From contig NZ_JBPKBI010000005.1 in assembly GCF_051388935.1 (NCBI RefSeq), forward strand, positions 248,001 through 312,000: DNA of 64,000 nucleotides. The letters run 5' to 3'. Shown here piece after piece: positions 43,149-52,032 of the stretch (within the stretch, counting starts at the first letter, position 1; each line of letters begins with the position of its first letter). A model generated the notes under the pieces. It saw only the letters and a list, made by a program, of their open reading frames with translations. It was not told where the DNA came from and did not search any database. The position numbers and the translations under genes were made by a program. This stretch comes from Yinghuangia sp035454725. GTDB taxonomy: Bacteria > Actinomycetota > Actinomycetes > Streptomycetales > Streptomycetaceae.

Positions 43149-43373
43149 TCACTTACCGAAGACGAACGGCATGACGACGCCGATGAGGGCGAGCGCCTCG
43201 GCGAGCGCGAAGCCGAGCAGCATGTTCTGGCGGATGAGGCCGGTCGCCTCGGGCTGGCGGGCCATCGCCTGGACACCGTTACCGAAGATGATGCCGATGC
43301 CGACGCCGGGGCCGATCGCCGCGAGGCCGTAACCGATGGAACCGAGGCTGCCGGTAACTTCAGCGAGAAGCAT
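43149..43373 (-). CDS. atpE: ATP synthase Fo c subunit
   Basis: 74 residues from an ATG with AAAGGAAA upstream. Two transmembrane helices are joined by a polar loop (MARQPEATG). The second helix, NMLLGFALAEALALIGVVMPFVFG, carries the proton-binding Glu (ALAEALAL) near position 60. The c-ring turns as protons pass at subunit a. The usual GxGxG-like glycine pattern in helix one (GLAAIGPGVGIGIIFG) is intact. Confidence 0.97.
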   Translation of the reverse strand: MLLAEVTGSLGSIGYGLAAIGPGVGIGIIFGNGVQAMARQPEATGLIRQNMLLGFALAEALALIGVVMPFVFGK

Positions 43374-43448
43374 TGGGGCTTTTCCTTTATTCGAGGCCGG
43401 TGGACTTTCCACCGGACGACGGTCGAGGAGGAGTTGGTCTGGTGTCTC

Positions 43449-44258
43449 TCAGTGCTCGGCTTCGAGCGAGCTGGAGATGTACGAGGCGGTCAGCAGCGTG
43501 ATGATGTACGCCTGAAGCGCCTGGATCATCAGCTCGAAGGCCACCATGATCACGACCACGATGAACGAGGTCGCGGAGTACAGGGCCCCGATGTGGAAGC
43601 CGAGCAGGTACCAGGCCGCGACGCTGAAGGTCACGATCAGCATGTGGCCGGCGAACATGTTGGCGAAGAGTCGGACGGCCAGCGTGAACGGCCGCACGAT
43701 GATGTTCGAGACGAACTCGATCGGCGCCAGGAGTACGTAGATCCACTTCGGCAGACCGGGCGGGAACATCATGTTCTTGAAGTAGCCCACCAGGCCCTGG
43801 TGCTTGATGCCCAGGTAGAGGTAGGTGAGCCAGACCATGCCGACGATCGAGGCCGGGAAGGCGATCCGCGACGTCACCGGGAACTGCGCGAACGGGATGA
43901 TCGACATCACGTTCATGATCCACACGAAGAAGAAGATCGAGACCAGGAAGGGGACGAAGTGGTCGCCCTTCTTGCCGATCGTCTCGCGGGAGATCTGGTC
44001 GCGGACGAACAGGTAGCCCAGTTCGCCGACGTTCTGCACACCGCGCGGCACCAGCTTCGGGCGCGAGAACGCACTCCAGAAGAACACGATCACGATGAGC
44101 ATCGAGATCAGTGCCAGCAGCATCGGCTTGGTGAAGTCGAACGCCCCGATCGAGAAGATCGGCTTGAACTCGTAGATGTTCAGCCCGGGCGAGGGGAAGC
44201 CGCAGCCAGCGTCAAACAGGTGACAGCTACTGGCGAGCTGGACGTCAGCAGCCACCAT
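43449..44258 (-). CDS. atpB: ATP synthase Fo a subunit
   Basis: 269 residues with five or six membrane helices. The family core is plain: PFTLAVRLFANMFAGHMLIV with the essential Arg (the one after LAV), then VVVIMVAFELMIQALQAYIITLLTASYI. Subunit a forms the proton half-channels that feed the c-ring. It is the first gene of the Fo/F1 block after atpI and the AtpZ-like protein, and it is intact. Confidence 0.97.
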   Translation of the reverse strand: MVAADVQLASSCHLFDAGCGFPSPGLNIYEFKPIFSIGAFDFTKPMLLALISMLIVIVFFWSAFSRPKLVPRGVQNVGELGYLFVRDQISRETIGKKGDHFVPFLVSIFFFVWIMNVMSIIPFAQFPVTSRIAFPASIVGMVWLTYLYLGIKHQGLVGYFKNMMFPPGLPKWIYVLLAPIEFVSNIIVRPFTLAVRLFANMFAGHMLIVTFSVAAWYLLGFHIGALYSATSFIVVVIMVAFELMIQALQAYIITLLTASYISSSLEAEH

Positions 44259-44345
44259 CGACTCCTTCGTCGTGAAGCATCTTTACGGCAACCTCAGTGT
44301 GTCGGCGCGGCACAGGACCGCGGAGCGGCACGCAGCAGGGCCCGG

Positions 44346-44591
44346 TCAGGACCTGCCGTGGCGGACATACACAAGAACCAGGGCCAGAGCGACCCCGACG
44401 ATCACACCGATCGGCAGGAAGAGCGCGGAATGTCCCGTCCACCGGTCGATCAGCCAGCCCAGTCCCCCGTACACGGCCATGCCGCCGAGGATGTAGCTGA
44501 TGCTCGCCCATGTGGCGTCGGCCAAATTGTTGCCCTGCGAATCCCCGTTGTGGGAACTTTCCGGGCCGCTTCGGCGTCCACTCTTGCTCAT
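44346..44591 (-). CDS. AtpZ-like small membrane protein
   Basis: 81 residues with two hydrophobic helices (about 31-48 and 55-75). The motif SISYILGGMAVYGGLGWLIDRWTGHSALFLPIGVIVG fits the AtpZ family (formerly grouped with AtpI/AtpQ), small Fo-associated proteins proposed to help c-ring assembly or Mg2+ supply. A polar basic N-terminus (SKSGRRSGPESSHN) precedes the helices. It lies between atpI and atpB, transcribed with them. Confidence 0.8.
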   Translation of the reverse strand: MSKSGRRSGPESSHNGDSQGNNLADATWASISYILGGMAVYGGLGWLIDRWTGHSALFLPIGVIVGVALALVLVYVRHGRS

Positions 44592-44691
44592 GACGCACCG
44601 GACGATAGCAGGAGCCCCGCGGAGTCAGTGCACGCGGTCCGTCGATCTTCGGGCCGTCGGCGGATGCGGGGCGCGAAAGGCGTCTCATCCG

Positions 44692-45096
44692 TCATCGTTT
44701 CCCGTCCGGTTCGACGTACGCGATCTTCAGCTTGCTGAACACGCGGACCTGCGCGGCGATCCAGACGAGGGTCGCGGCGAGGATGACGATGGCGAACACC
44801 TTGGTGTCGAACCAGGTGGCGTCGGCGAAGGCGAACAGCAGGATGGCCACGGCACCTACCTGGACAAGGTAGGTCAGCATGGCCATGTTCATGATCATGA
44901 ACGGGTTGCCGTTGGTGATTTTGCCGATGGCGATCTGGCCCAGCGAGAAGAACGCGAGCACCACGACGGAGGCGAAAGCCGCGCCGATCAAGCCCTTGGA
45001 ACCGGCGACCACCGTGCCCACGATCATCGCGACGATCGCGACGGCGGCCGTGGGAACGGCAGAGCCGCGCAGCAGCCGTGCGTCATTGGCCTGCAT
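44692..45096 (-). CDS. atpI: AtpI, ATP synthase assembly protein
   Basis: 134 residues from an ATG with GGAG eight bases upstream. Four hydrophobic helices (about 15-34, 38-60, 65-92, 98-120) end in a basic tail. AtpI proteins help assemble the c-ring, and the gene heads the atp operon in actinobacteria. An in-frame ATG at 45147 would add 17 residues but has weaker support. The Rex-like operator lies about 150 bases upstream. Confidence 0.88.
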   Translation of the reverse strand: MQANDARLLRGSAVPTAAVAIVAMIVGTVVAGSKGLIGAAFASVVVLAFFSLGQIAIGKITNGNPFMIMNMAMLTYLVQVGAVAILLFAFADATWFDTKVFAIVILAATLVWIAAQVRVFSKLKIAYVEPDGKR

Positions 45097-45226
45097 GTCG
45101 GTGTCTCCGGCAAGAGTCGGGGGTGCGGGGGCGGACCAGGACGGCATGCGGTCGACACTCCCGGACTCCGCGCGGACTCCGCGCTCCGGCCCCGTAACCC
45201 GTTTGGCGGATTCGCGAGGGCGCATC

Positions 45227-45239
45227 GGACCATTGGTCC
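45227..45239. promoter_or_regulatory. palindrome GGACCATTGGTCC upstream of atpI
   Basis: A perfect 13-base palindrome with a single central T lies six bases from the Rex-like operator core. Which protein might bind it is unknown. Confidence 0.45.
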
Positions 45240-45244
45240 TGGTT

Positions 45245-45260
45245 CGTGAACGGTATCACA
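45245..45260. promoter_or_regulatory. candidate Rex operator in front of the ATP synthase operon
   Basis: CGTGAACGGTATCACA matches the Streptomyces Rex consensus TGTGAACNNNTTCACA at 11 of its 13 specified bases; the mismatches are the first C and an A at position 11. It lies about 150 bases upstream of atpI. Rex is an NADH-sensing repressor known to control respiratory operons in Streptomyces, including the ATP synthase operon in S. coelicolor. Confidence 0.6.
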
Positions 45261-45301
45261 AACTATTTGAGCAGAGCTTTACTCAGTTCCTGTGCTCAAG
45301 C

Positions 45302-46609
45302 TCACAGCCGTCCTCGGGGTCCGCGAGATCCGCTGCCGGCCACCGGCCGCGTCCCGGATTCCCGGTCGTGCCAAGGGTGTTCTACCGGATCGTGTGATTC
45401 GGGACTCGCCTCCGGATCCGATTCGGCATCCCGATTGCGGCCCCGGCCACGGTATCGGGGCGGGACGACCGCGTACAGCCAGCGCGGTGCGTTCGGCCGG
45501 AACCACGGGAGCAGCAGAACGATCAGACCGAGCGCCATGAAACCGAGGCCCGCGTACACGATCGGGCGCCGTCCCGGGGTCACCGACATCAGCACCGTGA
45601 ACGAAGCGATCAGGCCCGACCAGAAGTACATGATCAGCACGGCCCGGCTGTGCGAGTGGCCGATCTCCAGCAGCCGGTGGTGCAGGTGCCCCTTGTCCGC
45701 CGCGAACGGCGACTGCCCCGCCCACCCCCGGCGGGTGACCGCCATCACCAGGTCGATGAACGGCACGATCAGCACCGCGAACGGCAGGATGAGCGGGATG
45801 TAGACGGGGACCAGCTTGTGCGTCGCGAACGTCTCCGAACCGCTCTGCGCCGAGATCACGTCGGGATCCAGACGGCCCGTCAGCGTGATCGCCGCGGCGG
45901 CGAGCATCAGGCCGATCAGCATCGACCCGGAATCGCCCATGAAGATCCGCGCGGGATGCAGATTGTGCGGAAGAAAACCGGCGCACACGCCGATGAGCAG
46001 CGCCGTGAACATCGTCGGTGCGGCGGCGCCGTCGATGCCGTACCCGAACCAGAGCCGGTAGGCGTACGCGAAGAACGCCAGGCCCGCGATGCACACCATC
46101 CCCGCCGCGAGGCCGTCGAGGCCGTCGACGAAGTTGACGGCGTTGATGGTGATGACGACGACCGCGATGGTCAGGATCGCGCCCTGCGTGGGACTGAGGC
46201 TGTACGTCCCCTGGCCGGGGATGGGCAGCCACAGGATGACGATGCCCTGCCACACCATCACCCCCGCGGCGAGGGCCTGGCCGAGCAGCTTGATGATCGC
46301 GTCGACGCCCCACTTGTCGTCGATCACCCCGAGCAGGCAGATCAGCGCGCACCCCGACAGCAGCGCCTGGACGTCCGTGGAGTCGGTGAACACCACTTCC
46401 ATGCCCGGAAGATGACGGGCGATCAGGAGCCCCGCGCACAAACCGCCGAACATCGCCATGCCGCCGAGGCGCGGCGTCGGCTCCTTGTGCACGTCGCGCG
46501 CGCGGATCTCCGGCATCGCGCCCGCGGCGATCGCGAAGCGGCGGACTGCGCCGGTGAGCAGGTACGTGACGGCTGCGGAGACGAACAGCGTCAACAGGTA
46601 CTCGCGCAA
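45302..46609 (-). CDS. wecA: WecA-type polyprenyl-phosphate N-acetylglucosaminyl-1-phosphate transferase
   Basis: 435 residues with about ten membrane helices. The MraY/WecA motifs are present: DVHKEPTPRLGG near 40, IDDKWG near 97, NFVDGLDGLAAGM near 160, FMGDSGSMLIG near 225 and GHLHHRLLEIGHSHSRAV near 315. The enzyme moves sugar-1-phosphate from a UDP sugar to undecaprenyl (decaprenyl in mycobacteria) phosphate, the first step of wall polymer or glycan linker synthesis. A charged tail of about 55 residues follows the last helix. It is oriented with glyA upstream and atpI downstream, in the classic actinobacterial order. Confidence 0.93.
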   Translation of the reverse strand: MREYLLTLFVSAAVTYLLTGAVRRFAIAAGAMPEIRARDVHKEPTPRLGGMAMFGGLCAGLLIARHLPGMEVVFTDSTDVQALLSGCALICLLGVIDDKWGVDAIIKLLGQALAAGVMVWQGIVILWLPIPGQGTYSLSPTQGAILTIAVVVITINAVNFVDGLDGLAAGMVCIAGLAFFAYAYRLWFGYGIDGAAAPTMFTALLIGVCAGFLPHNLHPARIFMGDSGSMLIGLMLAAAAITLTGRLDPDVISAQSGSETFATHKLVPVYIPLILPFAVLIVPFIDLVMAVTRRGWAGQSPFAADKGHLHHRLLEIGHSHSRAVLIMYFWSGLIASFTVLMSVTPGRRPIVYAGLGFMALGLIVLLLPWFRPNAPRWLYAVVPPRYRGRGRNRDAESDPEASPESHDPVEHPWHDRESGTRPVAGSGSRGPRGRL

Positions 46610-46978
46610 GACTCAGCCACCGTCCCCGGACTGTGCATATTGCCGCACCACACGCAGCACACTAGAGGTCATCGTCTTCCCGGCGGGAAACGATCGCACA
46701 GCCGGGACCCCACGAGCCACCGCAAGCACGGGTCACACCTTTTGTCCCCGCACCTGCCCCCGCGTGTGTCACACCGGTCACTTGGGCCACTGTGCGCTCT
46801 GCGTTCACGATAGAACCACCGTTCCGGCGCCCGCCCGTCAGGGGACGCCGTTGTTCTTCCACATAGACGCGGCCGGGCTCATTTCGGTGCCGCGTTGCGC
46901 GCACCGTCTTCGCGAGACCGGCACCGCTCCAGGCGCCGGGGCGCCCGGTGGGCCCGACCGCGCCCACATCCGCGTGTG
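46610..46978. other. 369-bp spacer between glyA and wecA
   Basis: No gene is supported. A TAGTGT hexamer (minus strand, 46664-46659) could be a -10 for wecA, but without a matching -35. The overlapping 106-codon frame (46662-46982) has no start support. Confidence 0.4.
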
Positions 46979-48253
46979 TCACGCGCGCGGGTACGCCGGA
47001 TGCCGCACCACCAGCTCGGTGACCACGGCCTTGATGTCCGCCGCCGCACCGCCGCCGGTGTCCCGCACCGCACGGCCGACCAGCGCCGCGATCTCCTTCA
47101 TGTCGCCCTCGGTCATGCCCTGCGTGGTCACCGCGGGAGTGCCGACCCGGATGCCCGACGCGATCATCGGCTTGACCGGGTCGAACGGGATGGCGTTCTT
47201 GTTGAGCGTGATCCCGGCGCGCTCGCAGCGCATCTCGGCGTCGCGCCCGCTCACCCCGATGCCGCGCAGGTCCAGCAGCGCGAGATGGGTGTCGGTGCCG
47301 CCCGAGACCGCGCGCATGCCCTCGGCCTCAAGGCCGCCGACGAGCGCCTGGGCGTTGGCGACCACCTGGCGGGCGTACGCGGCGAACGACGGCTGCGCCG
47401 CCTCCCGCAGGGCGACCGCTTTCGCGGCGACCACGTGCATCAGCGGGCCGCCTTGGCAGAACGGGAATACCGCTTTGTCGATGCGCTCGGCCAGTTCCTC
47501 GCGGCACAGGATCATGCCGCCTCGGGGACCGCGCAGGACCTTGTGGGTGGTCGCGGTGACGATGTCGGCGTACGGCACCGGCGACGGCACAACTCCGCCG
47601 GCCACCAGGCCGATGAAGTGCGCGGCGTCGACGACCAGGTAGGCGTCGACCTCGTCGGCGATCTCCCGGAAGGCCGCGAAGTCGACGAGTCGCGAATAGG
47701 CGGTCGCCCCGCAGATGATCATCTTCGGCCGGTGCCGCCGCGCGAGGTCGCGGACCTGGTCGTAGTCGATCGTCTCGTCCTTCTCGCGCACGCCGTACGC
47801 GACCGTGCTGAACCACCGGCCGGAGAAGTTCACCCGCGAGCCGTGGGTGAGGTGGCCGCCGTGCGGGAGGGACATCGCCAGGACGGTGTCGCCCGGCACG
47901 AGCACGGCCGCGTACGCCGCGAGGTTGGCGGACGCGCCGGAGTGCGGCTGGAGGTTCGCGTGGGCCGCGCCGAACAACTCGCACGCACGCCTGACGCCAA
48001 TCTCCTCCGCGCGGTCGACCTGCGTGCAGCCGCCGTAGTAACGCCGCCCCGGGTAGCCCTCGGCGTACTTGTTGGACAACGTGCTGCCGAGGACCGCGAG
48101 GACCGCGGGCGACGTGAAGTTCTCGCTGGCGATCAGTTGGAGACCGCCACGCTGCCGGGACAGTTCGCCGAGCACCACGTCGGCGATGTCGGGATCGGTC
48201 TGCTGGAGTAGGGAGAAGTCCGGGCCCCAGAACGGGACATCGGTCGTGCCCAT
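46979..48253 (-). CDS. glyA: serine hydroxymethyltransferase
   Basis: 424 residues from an ATG with AGGAG upstream. The N-terminus (LQLIASENFTSPAVLAVLGSTLSNKYAEGYPGRRYYGGC), the PLP-site ATTHKVLRGPRGG with its Lys, and GGPLMHVVAAKAVALREA are diagnostic. It converts serine and tetrahydrofolate to glycine and methylene-tetrahydrofolate, and can serve threonine cleavage. The family normally has T(T/S)THKTLRGPRGG, and this one is a minor variant. The gene lies 123 bases downstream of the phosphatase gene. Confidence 0.95.
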   Translation of the reverse strand: MGTTDVPFWGPDFSLLQQTDPDIADVVLGELSRQRGGLQLIASENFTSPAVLAVLGSTLSNKYAEGYPGRRYYGGCTQVDRAEEIGVRRACELFGAAHANLQPHSGASANLAAYAAVLVPGDTVLAMSLPHGGHLTHGSRVNFSGRWFSTVAYGVREKDETIDYDQVRDLARRHRPKMIICGATAYSRLVDFAAFREIADEVDAYLVVDAAHFIGLVAGGVVPSPVPYADIVTATTHKVLRGPRGGMILCREELAERIDKAVFPFCQGGPLMHVVAAKAVALREAAQPSFAAYARQVVANAQALVGGLEAEGMRAVSGGTDTHLALLDLRGIGVSGRDAEMRCERAGITLNKNAIPFDPVKPMIASGIRVGTPAVTTQGMTEGDMKEIAALVGRAVRDTGGGAAADIKAVVTELVVRHPAYPRA

Positions 48254-48376
48254 GGCACAACTCCTAACCGGGCCGGCCTGTCGAGACGCCCTCCCTGGCC
48301 ATGGCCGCGCGACAGGGGAATCGATCGGGGAACGTGGAGAAAAGGCACCCTCCACTGTAGGTCGGAGAGACCTGCA

Positions 48377-49009
48377 TCACATCCCTGTCCGCGCAGTCAG
48401 AGCAGTCAGCATCGGGTCGATCGCGGTGTTGATCTCGGAGGCGCAGGCGCGGAAGACGGTGAGCGGTGATCCGTACGGGTCGGCCACCTCGTCCCACTCC
48501 GGGCCGGGGGCCGCCATGCGCCCGCGCAGGGCGGCGGCCGCGCGCACCAGGAACCGGCCGCGTTCGACCAGGTCGCCCTCGGGCACCGCGGACCGCTCCA
48601 GGGAGCCGACCAGACGGGTGAACTCCTTGAGGGTGAAGGTGCGCAGGCCGGACGCGTGGCCCATCGAGACCACGTGCGCGCGGTGGTCGAGTGTCGCGGT
48701 CAGCACGAGGTCCGCCTCGGCGACGTGCTCGTCCTGGAGCTCGCGGCCGAGGAAGTCCCCCGGGTCGCCGCCGAATTCGCGGACCACCTCGGCGGCGAAC
48801 GGCTCCATGGCCGCGCCCTCGTGGCCCCACGTGCCGGCGCTGGTCACCTCGATGCGGTCGGCCTCGTACGACGCCAGGCGCCGCGACAGGCCCAGACGGG
48901 CGAGGCGCTCCGCGATCGGCGACCGGCAGATGCTGCCGGTGCACACGAAGAGGATGCGGAAGGGCCCCGCGCCCGCCGCCGTCCCGGCCCCGGCTGGGGT
49001 CGGGTTCAA
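48377..49009 (-). CDS. low-molecular-weight protein-tyrosine phosphatase
   Basis: 210 residues, longer than the roughly 150 of the basic family. The catalytic P-loop is VCTGSICRSPIA with Cys and Arg spaced C-x5-R, followed by SAGTWGHEGAAME. The acid Asp is in DPYG near the C-terminus. It removes phosphate from tyrosine and is found next to sua5 in many actinobacteria. The start is the TTG that overlaps the sua5 stop as TTGA; GGAAGG stands at good spacing. The longer C-terminal part, with its EINTAIDPMLTAL end, may be a streptomycete extension. Confidence 0.88.
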   Translation of the reverse strand: MNPTPAGAGTAAGAGPFRILFVCTGSICRSPIAERLARLGLSRRLASYEADRIEVTSAGTWGHEGAAMEPFAAEVVREFGGDPGDFLGRELQDEHVAEADLVLTATLDHRAHVVSMGHASGLRTFTLKEFTRLVGSLERSAVPEGDLVERGRFLVRAAAALRGRMAAPGPEWDEVADPYGSPLTVFRACASEINTAIDPMLTALTARTGM

Positions 49010-49653
49010 CTCACGCCTTCCAGGTCGGGCACGACCTCGCGCAGCTCGGCGAGCGAGAGAGCGCCCTCGCGCAGCAGGCGCGGGCGGCCCGCGGTCAGGT
49101 CGACGATCGAGGACGGCACCGCGGCGGGGATGGTGCCGCCGTCCAGGTAGACCGACACGGATTCGCCGAGCTGGTCCACGGCGTCCTCGACGGTCGCCGC
49201 CGGCGGGTTGCCCGAGCGGTTCGCGCTGCTGACCGCCATCGGGCCGGTCTCGCGCAAAAGTTCGATCGCGACCGGGTGCAGCGGCATGCGTACGGCGACC
49301 GTGCCGCGCGTCTCGCCCAGGTCCCACTGCAACGACGGCTGGTGGAACGCCACGAGGGTCAGCGCGCCCGGCCAGAACGCGTCGACGAGCTCCCAGCCGG
49401 TCTCGGGGAAGCCGGTGACCAGCCCGTGCAGCGTGGTCGGCGAGCCCACCAGGACCGGCGACGGCATGTTGCGCCCCCGGCCCTTGGCGTCCAGCAGCGA
49501 CCGGACCGCGTGCGGCGAGAACGCGTCGCAGCCGATCCCGTACAGCGTGTCGGTGGGCAGGACGACGAGCTCACCCCGTTTCACCGCGCTGGCGGCCTCG
49601 CGCAGCCCCAGGCTGCGATCCAGGGTGTCGGAGCAGTCGTAGCGTCGGCTCAT
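49006..49653 (-). CDS. L-threonylcarbamoyladenylate synthase (Sua5/YwlC family)
   Basis: 215 residues. The KRGELVVLPTDTLYGIGCDA opening, the SPVLVGSPTTLHGLVTGFPETGWELVDAFWPGALTLV segment and the SSANRSGNPPAATVEDAVDQLG motif are those of the YrdC/Sua5 core. It makes threonylcarbamoyl-AMP for the t6A modification of ANN-decoding tRNAs. The short C-terminal part lacks the extra Sua5 domain of about 130 residues, so this is the YwlC/YrdC-like form. It overlaps the phosphatase start by four bases. Confidence 0.92.
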   Translation of the reverse strand: MSRRYDCSDTLDRSLGLREAASAVKRGELVVLPTDTLYGIGCDAFSPHAVRSLLDAKGRGRNMPSPVLVGSPTTLHGLVTGFPETGWELVDAFWPGALTLVAFHQPSLQWDLGETRGTVAVRMPLHPVAIELLRETGPMAVSSANRSGNPPAATVEDAVDQLGESVSVYLDGGTIPAAVPSSIVDLTAGRPRLLREGALSLAELREVVPDLEGVS

Positions 49654-49785
49654 CGGAAAAGTCCTTCCAAACTGTGCCTGCTCCGGGGAATCCCCCGGCT
49701 CCCCGACCTGCCGAGGCCGGGCTCTTCGCTCTCTCGACGTGGCATCGGCCGCGCGGCGGGAGCCACGGCTCGGCGAAGCGGTCCT

Positions 49786-49898
49786 CCGGCAGCCCTCACG
49801 CCTCCCCCTCGCTCGCCGTCGTCCCGCACACGCCCGCGGACAACCCCCGGGCCCCCGGCAGCCCTCACGCCCCCTCCTTGCGCGCCGTCGTGAACCGC
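49786..49898. repeat. partial duplication of the prmC 3' end
   Basis: The segment at 49786-49827 (CCGGCAGCCCTCACGCC and on through CGCCGTCGT) recurs at 49855-49898, where it spans the prmC stop. The copies are about 40 bases long, differ at several positions and lie 69 bases apart. Confidence 0.6.
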
Positions 49899-50710
49899 GG
49901 CCTGTTGTTCAGATCCCGGTGGTCGGCGGCGTCGACCCAGCCCGATTCCTCGTTGAAGATCCACGGCACCGTCCCGCCCTGGGTGTCCGCGTGCTCGACG
50001 ACCACGAGGCCGCCGGGCCGCAGGAGCCGGTAGGCGGTGCGCGACAGGCCTCGGATCACGTCGAGGCCGTCCGGTCCGGAGAACAGCGCCATCTCCGGGT
50101 CGTGGTCGCGCGCCTCGGGTGCGACGTTCTCCCACTCCTCAAGCGGGATGTACGGCGGGTTGCTGATCACCAGGTCGACCGTGCCGTTGAGGTGCGGCAG
50201 GGCGGCCAGCGCGTCGCCGTGGTGGAGGTTGACGCGCGATCCGGCGGCGTTGCGGCGCGCGTAGCCGAACGCGCGTTCGTCCAGCTCGACGGCGTGGACG
50301 ACCGACCGCGGCACCTCCTGGGCGACCGCCAGCGCGATCGCGCCCGACCCCGTGCAGAGGTCGACCACCAGCGGCTCGGCGACGTCCATCGCGCGCAGTG
50401 CCTCTATCGCCCAGCCGACCACCACCTCGGTCTCCGGCCGAGGCACGAACACCCCTGGCCCAACCTGGAGTTCGAGGTAGCGGAAGAACGCCCGGCCGGT
50501 GATGTGCTGGAGCGGCTCGCGCGCTTCGCGGCGGGCCACCGCGGCCCAGAACCGCGCGTCGAAGTCACCGTCGGCGACGGTATGCAACTCGCCCCGCTTG
50601 ACCCCGTGCACGTACGCGGCCAGCTCCTCGGCGTCGAAGCGCGGCGAGGGCACGCCCGCATCGGCCAGTCGCAGGGTGGCCTGGGCCACCTCGGCGAGCA
50701 GCAGGTTCAT
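49865..50710 (-). CDS. prmC: PrmC, release factor glutamine methyltransferase
   Basis: 281 residues. The N-terminal helical domain (1-75) is followed by a SAM-binding Rossmann fold: VVDLCTGSGAIALAVA near 125, and the catalytic NPPY motif in DLVISNPPYIPLEEW near 200. It methylates the glutamine of the GGQ motif in release factor 1, and prfA is the gene immediately upstream in the operon. The ATG has GGAGAAAG in front of it. Confidence 0.95.
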   Translation of the reverse strand: MNLLLAEVAQATLRLADAGVPSPRFDAEELAAYVHGVKRGELHTVADGDFDARFWAAVARREAREPLQHITGRAFFRYLELQVGPGVFVPRPETEVVVGWAIEALRAMDVAEPLVVDLCTGSGAIALAVAQEVPRSVVHAVELDERAFGYARRNAAGSRVNLHHGDALAALPHLNGTVDLVISNPPYIPLEEWENVAPEARDHDPEMALFSGPDGLDVIRGLSRTAYRLLRPGGLVVVEHADTQGGTVPWIFNEESGWVDAADHRDLNNRPRFTTARKEGA

Positions 50711-50808
50711 CTTTCTCCGTCCGCAGTCTCGGGCCGCGAGGCCCGGAGATGCCGTGTGGGCGTGGGGGCCGGTCTCCCGGGGGTCGCCCGGCGGCCCCTG
50801 CCGGCGGC

Positions 50809-51879
50809 TCAGCCGCTGAGGGCCAGTCTGGCTTCCGTGTCGGCGTCGACGCATGCCTGGACCACCGCGTCCAGGTCGCCGTCGAGCACCTGGTCGAGGT
50901 TGTACGCCTTGTAACCCACCCGGTGATCGGAGATCCGGTTCTCCGGGAAGTTGTAGGTGCGGATGCGCTCCGACCGGTCCACGGTGCGGACCTGGCTGCG
51001 GCGGGCGTCGGCGGCTTCCTTGTCGGCTTCCTCGCGGGCCGCGGCGAGCAGTCGGGCCCGCAGGATGCGCATCGCCTGCTCCTTGTTCTGGAGCTGGCTC
51101 TTCTCGTTCTGGCACGAGGCGACGACGCCGGTCGGCAGGTGGGTGATGCGCACGGCGGAGTCGGTGGTGTTGACCGACTGGCCGCCGGGGCCCGACGAGC
51201 GGTAGACGTCGATGCGCAGGTCGTTCGGGTTGATCTCGACGTCGATGTCCTCGGCCTCGGGCAGCACCAGAACGCCGGCCGCGGAGGTGTGGATGCGGCC
51301 CTGCGACTCGGTGGCCGGGACGCGCTGCACGCGGTGGACGCCGCCCTCGAACTTGAGGCGGGCGAACACGCCTTCGCCGGGTGCGGGGGTGCCCTTGGCC
51401 TTGATCGCGACCGAGACGTCCTTGTAGCCGCCGAGGTCGGACTCGTTGGCGTCGATGATCTCGGCCTTCCACCCGGCGCGTTCCGCGTAGCGCAGATACA
51501 TGCGCAGCAGGTCGCCGGCGAACAGCGCGGACTCGTCGCCGCCCTCGCCCGCCTTGACTTCGAGGATGACGTCCTTGTCGTCGGCGGGGTCGCGCGGTAC
51601 GAGCAGGTGGCGCAGTTTGTCGGCCAGCTCGTCGCGGCGGTGCTCCTGCTCGTCGGCTTCGGCGGCGAAGTCCGGGTCCTCGAAGGCGAGTTCGCGCGCG
51701 GTCGCGATGTCGTCGCCGGTCTGGAGCCAGGAGCGGTACGTGTCGACGATGGGGCTCAGCTCGGCGTACCGGCGGCCGAGCGTACGGGCGCGCGCCTGGT
51801 CGGCGTGGACCTGGGGATCGGCGAGTCGCCGTTCGAGGTCGGCGTGCTCGGCGAGAAGGTCGTCCATCGCCTCGAACAC
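50809..51879 (-). CDS. prfA: peptide chain release factor 1
   Basis: 356 residues. It contains the peptidyl hydrolase motif GPGGQSVNTTDSAVRITH (GGQ near 238) and a codon-recognition loop region with VQRVPATESQGRIHTSAA. RF1 recognises UAA and UAG. The gene is in the usual rho-rpmE-prfA-prmC order and is intact. The PrmC that modifies its GGQ glutamine is encoded 98 bases downstream. Confidence 0.98.
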   Translation of the reverse strand: MFEAMDDLLAEHADLERRLADPQVHADQARARTLGRRYAELSPIVDTYRSWLQTGDDIATARELAFEDPDFAAEADEQEHRRDELADKLRHLLVPRDPADDKDVILEVKAGEGGDESALFAGDLLRMYLRYAERAGWKAEIIDANESDLGGYKDVSVAIKAKGTPAPGEGVFARLKFEGGVHRVQRVPATESQGRIHTSAAGVLVLPEAEDIDVEINPNDLRIDVYRSSGPGGQSVNTTDSAVRITHLPTGVVASCQNEKSQLQNKEQAMRILRARLLAAAREEADKEAADARRSQVRTVDRSERIRTYNFPENRISDHRVGYKAYNLDQVLDGDLDAVVQACVDADTEARLALSG

Positions 51880-51969
51880 GGGGCTTGCTCCTGTCAGTGG
51901 ACCGCTGTCAAGGGCCGCTCGGGCCGACAGGGTGCGGGCGGGGGCGGAAGGCGGAGGGGGACAAACGAA

Positions 51970-52025
51970 CGACGCCGGAGGGGCGGGACGGGCCTGGCCC
52001 GGCCTCGCGTACCCCTCCGGCGTCG
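51970..52025 (-). terminator. terminator after rpmE
   Basis: CGACGCCGGAGGGG (51970-51983) and its perfect complement (52012-52025) form a 14-bp stem with a 28-base loop that itself has GC pairs. On the minus strand it is followed by TTCGTTTGTCCCC. The stem begins eight bases after the rpmE stop. Confidence 0.8.
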
Positions 52026-52032
52026 AAAGTCG

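Noticed and set aside
46662..46982. Minus-strand frame of 106 codons between glyA and wecA as a gene
   Set aside because: No recognisable motif, and it ends in the wecA promoter region; base composition is not that of a coding sequence.
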